Below, piece by piece: positions 21,286 through 30,545 of a DNA stretch of 64,000 nt (position 1 is the stretch's first letter; every line of letters begins with the position of its first letter). Origin of the DNA: Vombatus ursinus (lineage: Eukaryota > Chordata > Mammalia > Diprotodontia > Vombatidae). The notes below the pieces were generated by a model. The model had not been told where the DNA came from. It did not search any database and worked only from the letters and a program-made list of their open reading frames with translations. The position numbers were made by a program, and so were the translations under genes. Location: contig NW_020954588.1 in assembly GCF_900497805.2 (NCBI RefSeq), positions 8,785,747 to 8,849,746 on the forward strand, in the 5' to 3' direction.

Positions 21286-21710
21286 AAAAAAAGTTCATAT
21301 CATTTTCTTACTTAAGTCCCAGGAAACCTTAGAACTATTGCATCAAAGGAAATAATGTAAGAGAAAACACTTTACAATAGTAATTTACTATGCAAATATA
21401 AGCCCAAATCACAATTATTATTACTGTATATGTCAAATATTCCATGCTGCATAGTGCCTGTTGTGCTCTTGGCACACATATATGTTGGATTGTTGTTTAG
21501 GTATGCCCCAAGGGCTTTACAGGGGTGGTTCGGAGACAAGCCCAAAATCTGTGGTTTTTCATTGCCCAATAGAAAGACTTCTGGAAGCATCATGCTCTCA
21601 AGGGGACACAAGTCCAGATCCTAAACCTAAAAGTATACTGGAGACATCCTGGGACCACCACCTCAGAACTCCAGACCTCTCAATCTTCTCTTTATATATA
21701 TTTTCAGTGG
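21286..21710. other. Unassigned DNA
   Basis: No recognised repeat or gene. A 96-codon plus frame shows no domain. Confidence 0.4.
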
Positions 21711-21714
21711 GACA

Positions 21715-21945
21715 TCATAGAAGGATCACTGGACTTAGTTACAAGATTTGAGTTTGAGGCCTAGCTCTGACACTAGATGTATGACTGTGGGCAAATGAGG
21801 TAACCTCTGAGAGCCCCAGTTTTCTCAACTGTAAAATTGGGATGAAACACTATCTACCATGCAGTATTTTCATGAAAAAAATGATCAACTATGAAGTCCT
21901 TCATACACATAAACTATTAATTATTATTATTGTTGTTATTATTAT
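21715..21945 (+). repeat. MIR SINE
   Basis: 'ttctcaactgtaaaattggg' and 'atctaccatgcagtattttc', with an AAT-rich 3' end, in sense order. Confidence 0.75.
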
Positions 21946-22127
21946 AGATATAATAACTCTCGAGGGTATGGAGCTGACCCTGAATTTTCAAAGTCTAGGC
22001 CAACAAACCTTAACAGGTTTAGCAACCAAGTGGGAAGGCTTCAAGCTCAGGCCTTGAGATGGAATCCAAGAGACTAATCACCAAGTTTGCCAATAGGCAA
22101 TGCATTGCTTTTTATCCTCATCAATGC

Positions 22128-22380
22128 AAAAAAAAAAAACCTGCCCAACTCTTTGTGACCCTATTTTGTCTTTTTTTTGGCAGAGATACTGGAGTGGTTT
22201 TCCATTCCCTTCTCCTGCTCATTTTACAGATGAGGAAACTGAAGTAAACAGGGTTAAGCGACTTGCCTAGCAGTCTAGGCACAGCTAATGAGTGTCTGTG
22301 GCTGGATTTGAACTCATGAAAATGAGTCTTCCTGACTCCAAGCCTGGTGTTCTATCAACTGGGGCACCTAGCTGCTCTAA
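22128..22380 (-). repeat. tRNA-derived SINE with RTE-type 3' tail, antisense
   Basis: Left end 'caactctttgtgaccctatt' is the RTE-like tail. Next come 'agatactggagtggttttcc', 'ttacagatgaggaaactgaa' and the tRNA head 'ggggcacctagctgctc'. Confidence 0.85.
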
Positions 22381-22454
22381 GTATAAATAGTATACAACTC
22401 AACTATAACCCGTATGGAAGGAGTTGTTTTGGTTCTCTCCTGATCCTCAAACCT

Positions 22455-22755
22455 TCCTGTCAGGCAGGCCGTTTGGCATAATGGATAGAGAATTTGAACC
22501 AGAAATACCTAGTTTCAGATCCCACCTTGGACTCTAATCAGTGATGTTGCCCTGAGCAAGTCATTTAATCTTTCTCATTTTAATGATTTCTCCTTAAATG
22601 AATGACTGTCTTCTCCACTTTGACTTAATGTCCTTGCTCCATCTTTTCCTCTTCCTCAAAATCAGTGTTAATAATATCTATAGCACCTGACCCACAGAGC
22701 TATTGTGAGGATTTGCTATCTTATTTACAAACTTTTAGGTGCTCTTAAAGCACAC
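22455..22755 (+). repeat. MIR SINE with about 75-base internal insertion
   Basis: Head 'ggcataatggatagagaatt', 'ctgagcaagtcatttaatct' and 3' part 'cacagagctattgtgaggat'. The middle, about 22580-22655, does not match MIR. Confidence 0.65.
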
Positions 22756-22774
22756 ACAAATGTGCAACTTGTTT

Positions 22775-22775
22775 C

Positions 22776-22816
<41 letters not shown>

Positions 22817-22900
22817 GAGACATACATACATGAATGTGTATATGTATATATGTATGTATAAATGTATGTGTGTCTATCTCTCTCTCTATCTATCTCTCTT
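22775..22900. repeat. (TA)n(CA)n and TATG/TCTC microsatellite
   Basis: About 10 TA units, 10 CA units, then TATG and TCTC/TATC words. Confidence 0.9.
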
Positions 22901-23084
22901 TTGCCTTACATTGGGATATTAGCTATTAGGATCCTTGCATATCAGTTAAAATTTATTATTTAACTTTAAGGTCCTGGAGGCAGTACTGGTTTTCTGGGCA
23001 CAGTCTGCCAGGGCAAGTATTACTGAGTAGTAATGCTATACACATACCCCCTCCTGCAAGATTTTGCCAAAGCTGTTCTTCAGT

Positions 23085-23165
23085 AAATTCAGTTTAATTC
23101 TGCATATTTATGAAGAACCTACTATGCTGTGCTGGGTTCTGGGAATATAAAGCCAAAAGTGAGAC
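23085..23165 (-). repeat. LINE L2, antisense (left piece)
   Basis: 'gaagaacctactatgctgtg' and 'gctgggttctgggaatataa' are the antisense L2 3' end. The copy is split by the SINE at 23166. Confidence 0.65.
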
Positions 23166-23335
23166 AGTCGTGGGGTCCTAGATCTGGACCTAGAAGTGAC
23201 CTTGTGGACCCTTCCTTTTACAATTGACAGAGGCACTAGCTGAAGGTCACACAGGTTGTAAACATCAGAGGCCAGATTTGAACCCAGATTCTCTGGATGG
23301 CTGCAGAGCTAGCCTTCTTTCCACTGTACTAAGGA
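23166..23335 (-). repeat. MIR3-class SINE, antisense
   Basis: 'tagaagtgaccttgtggacc', 'gctgaaggtcacacaggttg' and 'gccagatttgaacccagatt'. Inserted in L2. Confidence 0.7.
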
Positions 23336-23500
23336 GTTTATTTTCTCTACATAAACAAATAAGCAACTATTAGGTAACATGAGGAGGGACGGAGCATAAA
23401 AACTAAAGGTATGATGCCAGAGTAAGTGGTAAATGGGCTGACCCTTGAAGAAAGCTAAAGATTCTCAGAGAGGCCAGTGAGTACATTCCACATATAGGTG
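23336..23500 (-). repeat. LINE L2, antisense (right piece)
   Basis: Continues L2 after the SINE: 'gagtttattttctctacata', 'aaatgggctgacccttgaag' and 'gccagtgagtacattccac'. Confidence 0.6.
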
Positions 23501-23579
23501 CCATCCTCTACCAAATTAGGGAGGCAGACTGAAGGACATCTCTGAGGAAGAGCGAGTAAGCCAGTTTGTCTGAAATGTG

Positions 23580-24262
23580 AAGTTCACGAAGGGGAATTTT
23601 GTCAGTGGAGAAGGAGGTCTCCAGTGGAGTGCCCCAAGTATCTTTGCTGGACTTTGAGCTATAGATCCGTTTTCTCAATGACTCGGATAAAGGCAGTGAT
23701 AGCATACTTACTAGATTGGCAAATGAAGCAAAACTGGGCAAGATAATTAACCAATGCACTGAATATTAGAACCAGGATTCAAAATTCTAAGATTGACATC
23801 TTAGATTATTGGGCCTAATTGAATATGATGAAATTTAATAGATACCAATGCAAATTTCTTTCTTTATTTGGGTTAAAAAATTGGTCTTCATCAGAACAAA
23901 ATGGGGAAAGCATGACTAGATAGCAGTTTGTTTAAAAAAAATGACCTGTGGCTTTAGAGAAATATAAACACTGTACGTGTCAAACTACTTCACAGACAAG
24001 AAAACGATTTCCAACGGAGGCGGCGTTGGAAAACATAGGGCCAACACTCAACAGCCCCACTGTCCTCTGCCCTGCTTACAGCACAAATAGTGCAGGACTG
24101 TGTGTGTGGGCACCACATTCTAGGAAGGATATTGAGAAGATGAAGAATTTTCAAAGGAGCGCAAACAGCCGGGATGCTGAAGGGACTCGAGTTAGTGCTG
24201 CATGATGGAAGGTTGAAGAGATTCAGCACGTTGAAGCTACTTCCCAAGCTTGTCATGCATGA
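23580..24262 (+). repeat. LINE L3/CR1, reverse-transcriptase end and 3' part
   Basis: 'ctccagtggagtgccccaag' encodes the CR1 motif around SGVPQ. It is followed by 'ggcaaatgaagcaaaactgg', 'gatgaaatttaatagatacc' and 'gggcaccacattctaggaag' with 'gatattgagaagatgaagaa'. The parts are in L3 order with pieces missing, so it is an old copy. Confidence 0.75.
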
Positions 24263-24294
24263 AATGGGATTAAAAGTTATCTGAATGTCTACCT

Positions 24295-24520
24295 TGTCAA
24301 TCAGTTATCAAACATTTATTAAGCACCTATTATGGGCTAGGCATTGTGATAGCTGCTGGCTAAAGACAAACATGAAAGAGTTTCTGTCTTCAAAGATTTT
24401 ACTTTCTATCAGGGGAAATGACATGTAGCTGTGTGAGTATAGACAAAACACAGACAAATGCAATGTAGTTTTCAGGGAGAGAGACTGCAAGTAGGAGAGA
24501 TCAGGAAAAACCTGGTGAAG
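24295..24520 (-). repeat. LINE L2, 3' end, antisense
   Basis: 'tatcaaacatttattaagca', then 'tattatgggctaggcattgt' and 'tctgtcttcaaagattttac', followed by the L2 UTR in antisense. Confidence 0.8.
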
Positions 24521-24521
24521 A

Positions 24522-24523
<2 letters not shown>

Positions 24524-24558
<35 letters not shown>

Positions 24559-24612
24559 TTTATATTTATAGCTCTCTCTATATATATACATATATATATA
24601 TATATATACATG
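24524..24612. repeat. (TA)n microsatellite
   Basis: Two TA blocks separated by a short AT/CT-rich spacer. Confidence 0.9.
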
Positions 24613-24616
24613 TCAT

Positions 24617-24842
24617 TTGTTTAATTTTTTTCAGTCATGTCCAACTCTTCATCATCTCTTGTGGGGTTTTCTTGGCAAAGATACTGGGGTGGTTTGCCAT
24701 TTCATTCTCCAGATCATTTTACAGGTAAGGAAGGCAAACAGGGTGAAGTGGTTTGCTCAGGGTCACATAGCAGAAGTTAGATTTGAGCTTAAGATGTGGC
24801 TTACTTCAGGTCTGGTAATCTATATGTTGTACCACCTAACTG
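24617..24842 (-). repeat. tRNA-derived SINE with RTE-type 3' tail, antisense
   Basis: 'cagtcatgtccaactcttca', 'gcaaagatactggggtggtt' and 'ggtcacatagcagaagttag', with the head at the right end. Confidence 0.8.
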
Positions 24843-24844
24843 AT

Positions 24845-24945
24845 TTATGTGTGTGTGTGTATATGTGTGAATGCATGTTTGTGTTTGTATATGTATATAT
24901 GTGTGTGTGTGTGTACATATATGTATATGTACATATATATGAATA
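24845..24945. repeat. (TG)n/(TATG)n microsatellite
   Basis: TG-rich alternating sequence passing into TATG/TACA words. The 118-codon frame ending here is low complexity. Confidence 0.9.
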
Positions 24946-25588
24946 TACAATTTCAATATCCTTTGTCATCTAGGGAGAACTGGGTTCTGGGTTTATGCAT
25001 TAACTGAAACCCACTTGAAACTTGGCACCATCAGAAACAACTCAGGTTTGCCAATAGAGCTTGGTACAATTTGACTAACCCTTTGATAAAAGAATTAGAG
25101 GGTACATTTTATTAATCCCTAGGATGTAAAAATCAGGCCCTTTATTAAGCAGGCACTTCAGCAGAAGACTAGCTGCAGGCCCAAATCTGCCGGCCCAAAC
25201 TTTGTTTTGGTATAAAATCTCAAAGAATCTAGAGCCAGTCGGTGGACCATGCAGACCCAGTCGTTGAAAACAGGGCCTCATCTTGTAGGCTCCTCTACTT
25301 AAATAAGCTTTCAAAGCAAATGATATTTGATGTTCACTTAGGTCTCAGTTTGGGGAAGACTCAATAATTCTGAGAAGTCTGGCAATGGGACGTGAAAAGT
25401 GTACTAAAAATGTTCCTCAAGGGAAAATGTTAGTGTGCTCCTGTAGGTTTTCCTTCTAAAAATAGGAGGAACCTATGGGACTTCAGAAGAAGATGTAGGA
25501 TCAGTTTCCTTTGATGATTGAGACAGGAGGAGTTTAGGTCATCAAGGACGTAGAGGCATTGTAAGTTTTATCCTCAGTGTTAGAGGAG
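24946..25588. other. Unassigned DNA
   Basis: No recognised repeat or gene. Confidence 0.4.
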
Positions 25589-25589
25589 C

Positions 25590-25772
25590 GTAGACCTAGA
25601 ATTGGACATCTCAGAGGCCATTGAGACCAAGCCCATCATTTTGTCAATGTGGAAATGGAGGCATAGGATGGTTAAATGATTGGTGAAGGTCAGACAGGTA
25701 GTATGAATCAGAAATAGGATCTGAATCTAGAGAGAGTGCTCCTTCCACTGGACCAGGTGGCCTTCCTATTCC
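25590..25772 (-). repeat. MIR3-class SINE, antisense
   Basis: 'gacatctcagaggccattga', 'gaaatggaggcataggatgg' and a head ending 'ccactggaccaggtggcct'. Confidence 0.65.
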
Positions 25773-25852
25773 AGGTTACTGGTTCTTCATGTAGGGGTTG
25801 GGGGGATGAACATTTTTAAAAATTAGAATGACTATAACTTCATTGTAGAACA

Positions 25853-26072
25853 GGGCTTCTTCACCTTTTTTTGTACAATGGACTCCTTTGGCAGTCTGGT
25901 AAAGTCTATGGACTGTTACTCAGAATAATGTTTTTAAATGCATAAAATAAACTATATAGAATGACAGAAGAAATCAATCATAATAAAACTAAAGATGGAT
26001 TTTTTTCCCCATTCAAGTTCACAGACCTCTTGAAATCTCTCTCCAGACCCATAGACCCTAGGTGAGGAACCT
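25853..26072 (-). repeat. hAT-like nonautonomous element, antisense, with short inverted ends
   Basis: Left end 'cagggcttcttcacc' and the reverse complement of the right end, 'caggttcctcacc', are alike, as expected of terminal inverted repeats. Internal 'gtttttaaatgcataaaata' and 'agtctatggactgttactca' link it to the copy at 58060. The transposon class is inferred from the ends. Confidence 0.55.
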
Positions 26073-26119
26073 GTTATTGAATGTCCTACGTTGTTAGTTG
26101 CTTAGACACGTTGAGGTGC

Positions 26120-26285
26120 AGTGGAAAATACAAAGTCAAAGGCTAAGCATTTGAATACTAGTTTGGCTACTTGCTCTGTGTGTGTGACTGGTGACAAGAT
26201 ATAGAACCTCTCTGACCCTCAGTTTTCTCATCTCTAAAATGAGGAAAAAGTGGGCAGAATGACCTCTGAAGTCTTCTCCAGCAAT
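26120..26285 (+). repeat. MIR-class SINE
   Basis: 'cagttttctcatctctaaaa' and 'gaatgacctctgaagtcttc' with a decayed head. Confidence 0.65.
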
Positions 26286-26287
26286 AT

Positions 26288-26692
26288 GAAGAATTATGAA
26301 AGATGCTTAGTTGAGAGAAGAGTAGACATAGAGGCAGAATGATAACTGTCTTTGGAGGATTACCACATTTGCTGGGGGAGGGGAGAGGATTTGCCTTGTT
26401 CTTTGTGGTCCTAGAAAGCAGAAACAGGAAAAATGGGTGGAAGTTACCATGTGGCAAATTTGAACATGACAGAAGGAAAACCTTCCTATCAGTTAGGGCT
26501 ACCCCAAAATGAAATGAGTGGCTTCAGGAGCTAATGTTTTGTTAGTTTGTTTGTTTTTAAATAGAGGCTAAAAGACCACTTATCAGAAATGCTACAAAAG
26601 AGATCCTCATTTAGATACAGGTTGAGTTAAATGGTGTCTGGAGTTCCTTCTAACTCCGAGATAAGATTTGGGGATTCTGTTGTAATTCAATA
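26288..26692 (+). repeat. LINE L3/CR1, 3' end
   Basis: 'gaaaaatgggtggaagttac', 'ggaaaaccttcctatcagtt', 'gaggctaaaagaccacttat' and 'tggagttccttctaactccg' follow the L3 3' UTR order. Confidence 0.75.
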
Positions 26693-26714
26693 TTCAATAT
26701 TATTTAATATGTTG

Positions 26715-26957
26715 GGGGTAATGTAGCATGGTAGTTAAGAGAGTCAATCTGGAAGATGGATCACTTGGCTCCAAATTCTGCCTCTGACTTAGCTTGCCCG
26801 TGTCATTCTGGGCACATCACATAGCCTGTCAGCACTGTAAGCAACTCTTTATGAAGATAAGTTGCAGACATGGTCTTGATCTACATTAGTACAAGTAGTT
26901 TCCTCACTGGGTATTCTCTATGCTAATGATATCACAGGTCCAGTACCTTAATACTGA
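26715..26957 (+). repeat. Marsupial tRNA-derived SINE (Mar1-like, long 3' domain)
   Basis: 'agcatggtagttaagagagt', 'gtagtttcctcactgggtat' and 'taatgatatcacaggtccag'. Confidence 0.7.
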
Positions 26958-26969
26958 GTAGAAAGGGGG

Positions 26970-27085
26970 ATAGAGACAGGGAATTTAGAACTGGAAGAAA
27001 CTTTAAAGATCACCTAATCCAAATACACTTCATTTTATAGATGGGGGACTAAGGCCCAAAGGAGGAAAGCGTTTTGTGAAAAGGT
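26970..27085 (-). repeat. MIR3-class SINE, antisense, partial
   Basis: 'gaactggaagaaactttaaa', 'attttatagatgggggacta' and 'aggcccaaaggaggaaag'. Confidence 0.6.
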
Positions 27086-27127
27086 CAGTTTCTTTGTCTA
27101 TATAATGAAGCAGTTGGACTGGATCAG
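27086..27127 (+). repeat. MIR-class SINE, 3' region (left piece)
   Basis: 'ataatgaagcagttggactg' fits the SINE 3' region. The rest appears at 27536-27570, across about 400 bases of other DNA. Confidence 0.45.
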
Positions 27128-27238
27128 GGATTTCAAAGCCAAGGCAGCCTGGCGCTCCTGCCTGTAGCCCCAATATGTATTGTTTACTTTTTTTGTCCCT
27201 CTGAACAAAAATGTAATTGCATTAACAAATCTGAGATC

Positions 27239-27511
27239 AAAAACCATGTTATATACATATTTGCATAGGAGTGTAAATAGAAGAACACTGCATATCCTTA
27301 AAACATGTATGCAAAAACCACTTTATAGACTGGAAGAGTGTAAATAGAACACTATGTCCTTAAAATAGGTGTGCAAAAACCATGTTATAGATCAGAGGTA
27401 TGTAAAGAGAAGACTACTATATAGCCTTAAAACAAGGGTGCAGAAACCATGCTATAGATCAGAGGATTGTAAATAGAAAAACACTCTGTACCCTTAAAAC
27501 AAACATGCAAT
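27239..27511. repeat. Tandem array of 62-67 bp units, about 4 copies
   Basis: Each unit has CCTTAAAA, then 'gcaaaaaccatgttatagat' with changes, then 'gtgtaaatagaa'. CCTTA landmarks at about 27296, 27358, 27425 and 27492 give periods of 62, 67 and 67. No coding sense; family unknown. Confidence 0.85.
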
Positions 27512-27535
27512 TCGATCTTGAGATTCCTGGAATAG

Positions 27536-27570
27536 CTAATCTCTAAGGTCCTTTCCAGCTATAAAATGTG
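27536..27570 (+). repeat. MIR-class SINE, 3' end (right piece)
   Basis: 'ctaaggtcctttccagctat' completes the SINE that starts at 27086. Confidence 0.45.
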
Positions 27571-27764
27571 ATGGTGTGGTTTTTGTTGTTGTTGTTGTTG
27601 TTTTTGTTTTTTTAGGCCATTGGAGTTAAATGACTTGCCCAGGGTCACACAGCTAGTAAGTGTCAAGTGTTTGGTATGAGGCCAGATTTAAACTCAGGTC
27701 CTCCTGACTTCAGGGCTGGTGCTCTATCTACTGTACCATCCAGCTGCCCCAATGGTGTGGTTTT
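27571..27764 (-). repeat. WSINE-like SINE, antisense, with perfect 13-bp target duplication
   Basis: The body is 27584-27751: TTG-rich left end (the tail), 'gcccagggtcacacagctag', 'tcaggtcctcctgacttcag' and head 'accatccagctgcccc'. ATGGTGTGGTTTT stands at 27571-27583 and again at 27752-27764. Confidence 0.92.
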
Positions 27765-27769
27765 ATGGA

Positions 27770-27905
27770 GGCAGCAGAGTAGATTGGTAAAAACACACTG
27801 AACTCAGAATGAGGAGACCTGAGTTTGAATTCTAATTCTGCCCCGAGCTGCCATATAGCAATACCATTGTGAATCATTGAATCATCCTGGATCTCATTTG
27901 TATGT
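27770..27905 (+). repeat. MIR-class SINE, 5' part
   Basis: 'gaactcagaatgaggagacc' and 'tgagtttgaattctaattct' are the head and A/B-box-like region. Confidence 0.6.
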
Positions 27906-27909
27906 AACA

Positions 27910-28765
27910 TGGCTATCCTTCACATGCAGCATGGGGTGGTTCATGGGAGGCGAAAATAGACATCTCTAGTGTCTCCCCTCCCCCTCCGCCTCCTCTCCAA
28001 GGGCCACTTTAATTTATGAGAAGAAGGGAAGTAGAAAGTCAGGGCCAGAGACTTGGCCACTTTGTCTTCTCAGAATGAAGGGATACCAAGTTAAAGTTAC
28101 ATCTAATTTCTCCCTTAAACATTTTTAATCTAGGGGATATAGATTTCAGGTTCAAGCTAAATTCCCGACCACTGTTTCTTAATGATGAAAGAGTGACCCT
28201 AAGCTTTATATCCTAGGCTTGACTCCCTTCCTACCAAACACCAGTTTCACAATGAACACACAAAGCAAATAAGAAAAAAAAAAGCATTTATCCAAGTCAA
28301 AAGTAAAACAGAAGTCAAAAAAAGTACAAATAGGAGAATATATACCAGACAATACATAGAATGAATGAATTCTCTCTTTAGGAGTGAGGTAACTCAGATC
28401 GACCAAGAAAGAGAGTAGTCTCATCTAAGGGGAAATTCTCCAAGGTCTCTAGTGTAGCAACCTAGGATTGGGGAAATGATCTAAGTTCTATATGCCAGTT
28501 TCTTTCTAGTCTTTTCCTCTCAGTGGCACTGTGGAGGGGTTGGTATCATCCACCTTCTCTCTTGAAGCGAGAAGCCAGAAGAGCCCCAAGACGAAGAGAC
28601 CAGATGTCTCTTCTCCCATTTTTCACAAATTTCACCTAACCTGTCAAAGAAGGGGGGAGACAGTGATCTTCTCCAATGAGGAGAGAGTCTCATGCTAATG
28701 GGCTTTGGTGTTTGGGTTATATTCAAATAGAGATAATAATACTTTCACTCCTTTCCTCGTGGGCT
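27910..28765. other. Unassigned DNA
   Basis: No gene. The segment 28180-28730 reads like a single element in antisense, but I cannot assign it to a family. Confidence 0.35.
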
Positions 28766-28820
28766 TTGAGGGGAAAAGCTATTGTAAGCCTTAAAGCACT
28801 ATAAAATGTTTTATGTTCTA
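28766..28820 (+). repeat. MIR SINE, 3' scrap
   Basis: 'cttaaagcactataaaatgt' resembles the MIR 3' part. Confidence 0.3.
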
Positions 28821-28879
28821 TACAGGCTTACAGAGTTCAGCAAAATAGAAAATTCTACACTGAAATAATACCTGCTAAT

Positions 28880-29070
28880 AGTACAGTGTCATTGGTAGAG
28901 TACTGACTGGGCTTCTGGTCCCCGATTTGTCTCTAACTAGATACGTGATCCTGGGTACCTAATTTTACCTCTCTAGTACTCAAGCTTCCTTCTCTATAAA
29001 ATCAAGGGACTGGATTAGATGACTCCTAAGGTTCCTTCCAGTTCTAAGGTTCCATTCAGTTCTAAAATCC
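28880..29070 (+). repeat. MIR-class SINE
   Basis: 'gtgatcctgggtacctaatt', 'gggactggattagatgactc' and 'taaggttccttccagttcta'. Confidence 0.7.
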
Positions 29071-29655
29071 AAGAAGAGTGGAGGTAGGGGTGATGGAGAT
29101 ATTAAAATGCTATAGAGATCTTAGGAAAAAGAAACAAGTTATTACACAATTCTGAAACTGTGGTTTATACATTTTTCCACCAGAGGGCACAATGAAAAAG
29201 TCAATGACTGCTGAGCTGCACATGGTTTCTCATCGATAATGTGTAATGATTTCATTCTGTTGGTTTGGGAACTGGTTCTCCATTTCCCAGGTGGTGACGC
29301 CCCTTGCCTCCTCCATTTAATATCCACTTGAACGCAATCTATACTTCATTCTTCTCATGTTTAAGATTAGTCTTTATGAAATATGCAAATTATTTTACCA
29401 AAAGGGCTTTTCACATCTGCTTATTGAAAGTTTTCTTTTCTGTTACGACTTTGCCTCCAATACACAGAGAGGATGTAACCTGAAACCATTTCAGCATTCA
29501 GACTTGTAACAGTTGTGGTGCAGTTAAACTCTGCTGAAAGTTAGTTCCAACCTCGTGGGGGTAGCAGTGATCTGGAGCCCATCAGCACTGAATTTTATGT
29601 TGTGCCTTGAATCTGATTTTGTGCATATTTGAGATGCTGAAGAAGTTTCCATGTC
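29071..29655. other. Unassigned, largely unique DNA
   Basis: About 0.6 kb with no repeat recognised. It includes the CTCF-like core at 29177. Confidence 0.4.
29177..29189 (+). promoter_or_regulatory. CTCF-like core motif
   Basis: CCACCAGAGGGCA fits the known CTCF core consensus at every position. It stands in unique, repeat-free sequence. Binding is not shown by sequence alone. Confidence 0.5.
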
Positions 29656-29659
29656 TTCA

Positions 29660-30096
29660 TCTTTCAGGTTTTTCTAGTGGTAATGTATGGCTGTGACAGT
29701 TGGACTATAAGGAAAGGTGAGCACTGCAGAATTGACGATTTTGAATTGTGGTGCTGGAGAAGACTTTTGAAAGTCCCTTGAACAGCAAGAAATCAAACCA
29801 GTCAATATTTTAAACAAATTATTTCAGACAATTCATTGCAAGGTCAAATACTGAATCTGAAGCTTAGATACTCTGGTCACATAATGAGAAGGCAAGACTA
29901 ATTGGAAAAGACCCTGATGTTGGGAAAGATTGAAGGCAAAAGGAGAAGGGGATGGCAGAGAATGAGATGGATAGATGGTGTCACGGAAACAATGAATATG
30001 AACTCAGATGGACTTTGAGAGATAGTGGAGGGGCCTGGCTATGGCCCGTGGGGTCACAGAGTCAGACACAACTGAGCGACTGAACAATAACATCTT
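29660..30096 (+). repeat. LINE RTE (BovB-like), 3' end
   Basis: Decayed C-terminal coding region: 'ttttgaattgtggtgctgga' (FELWCW), 'actctggtcacataatgaga' (GHIMR) and 'gggaaagattgaaggcaaaa' (GKIEGK). It ends in 'gagtcagacacaactgagcg' and 'actgaacaataaca', the same tail as the RTE-type SINEs here. Confidence 0.9.
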
Positions 30097-30117
30097 TCAT
30101 CTACTATAATCTGTTTC

Positions 30118-30374
30118 AATCATTATATAAATAATAACTAGGATTTATAAGGGACTTTAAATTTTTCAAATTTATAAATATCTCATTTTATCCTCATTTC
30201 AACACTGGGAGGTAGTGGGTACTGTTATTATCCTCATTTTACAGATGAAGAAACTGAGGCTGACAAAGGTTATGTGACTTGCCCGAGGTCAAATGACTAG
30301 AATGTGTCTGAGGCCAGATTTGAACTCAGGTCTTCCTGAAGTCTAGCTCACTATCCACTGTGCCACCTATTCAA
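30118..30374 (-). repeat. MIR SINE, near full length, antisense
   Basis: 'caacactgggaggtagtggg', 'attttacagatgaagaaact', 'atttgaactcaggtcttcct' and head 'tgccacctattc'. Confidence 0.85.
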
Positions 30375-30545
30375 CAGAAGGAGTACTGTCTGTGTTCAGT
30401 ACTCAAAGGATCTCTGCTCAAATCTTGACTCTGTACTTGTGTTACTTTAGACTAATCACTTCACTTCTCTGGGCCTCAGTTTCCTCAAATGTAAAATGAG
30501 GACATAGGCCTCTAAGATCCCTTTCAATCATCTAGGATGCTAAGA
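30375..30545 (+). repeat. MIR-class SINE
   Basis: 'gggcctcagtttcctcaaat', 'taaaatgaggacataggcct' and 'aagatccctttcaatcatct'. Abuts the antisense MIR head to head. Confidence 0.7.

Noticed and set aside
27239-27511. Regularly spaced repeats that might suggest a CRISPR array
   Set aside because: Units are contiguous and diverged with no unique spacers, in a vertebrate-like sequence.
28180-28730. Possible old LTR-like segment in antisense
   Set aside because: No paired repeats, primer site or clear ends could be identified, so no retroviral call is made.
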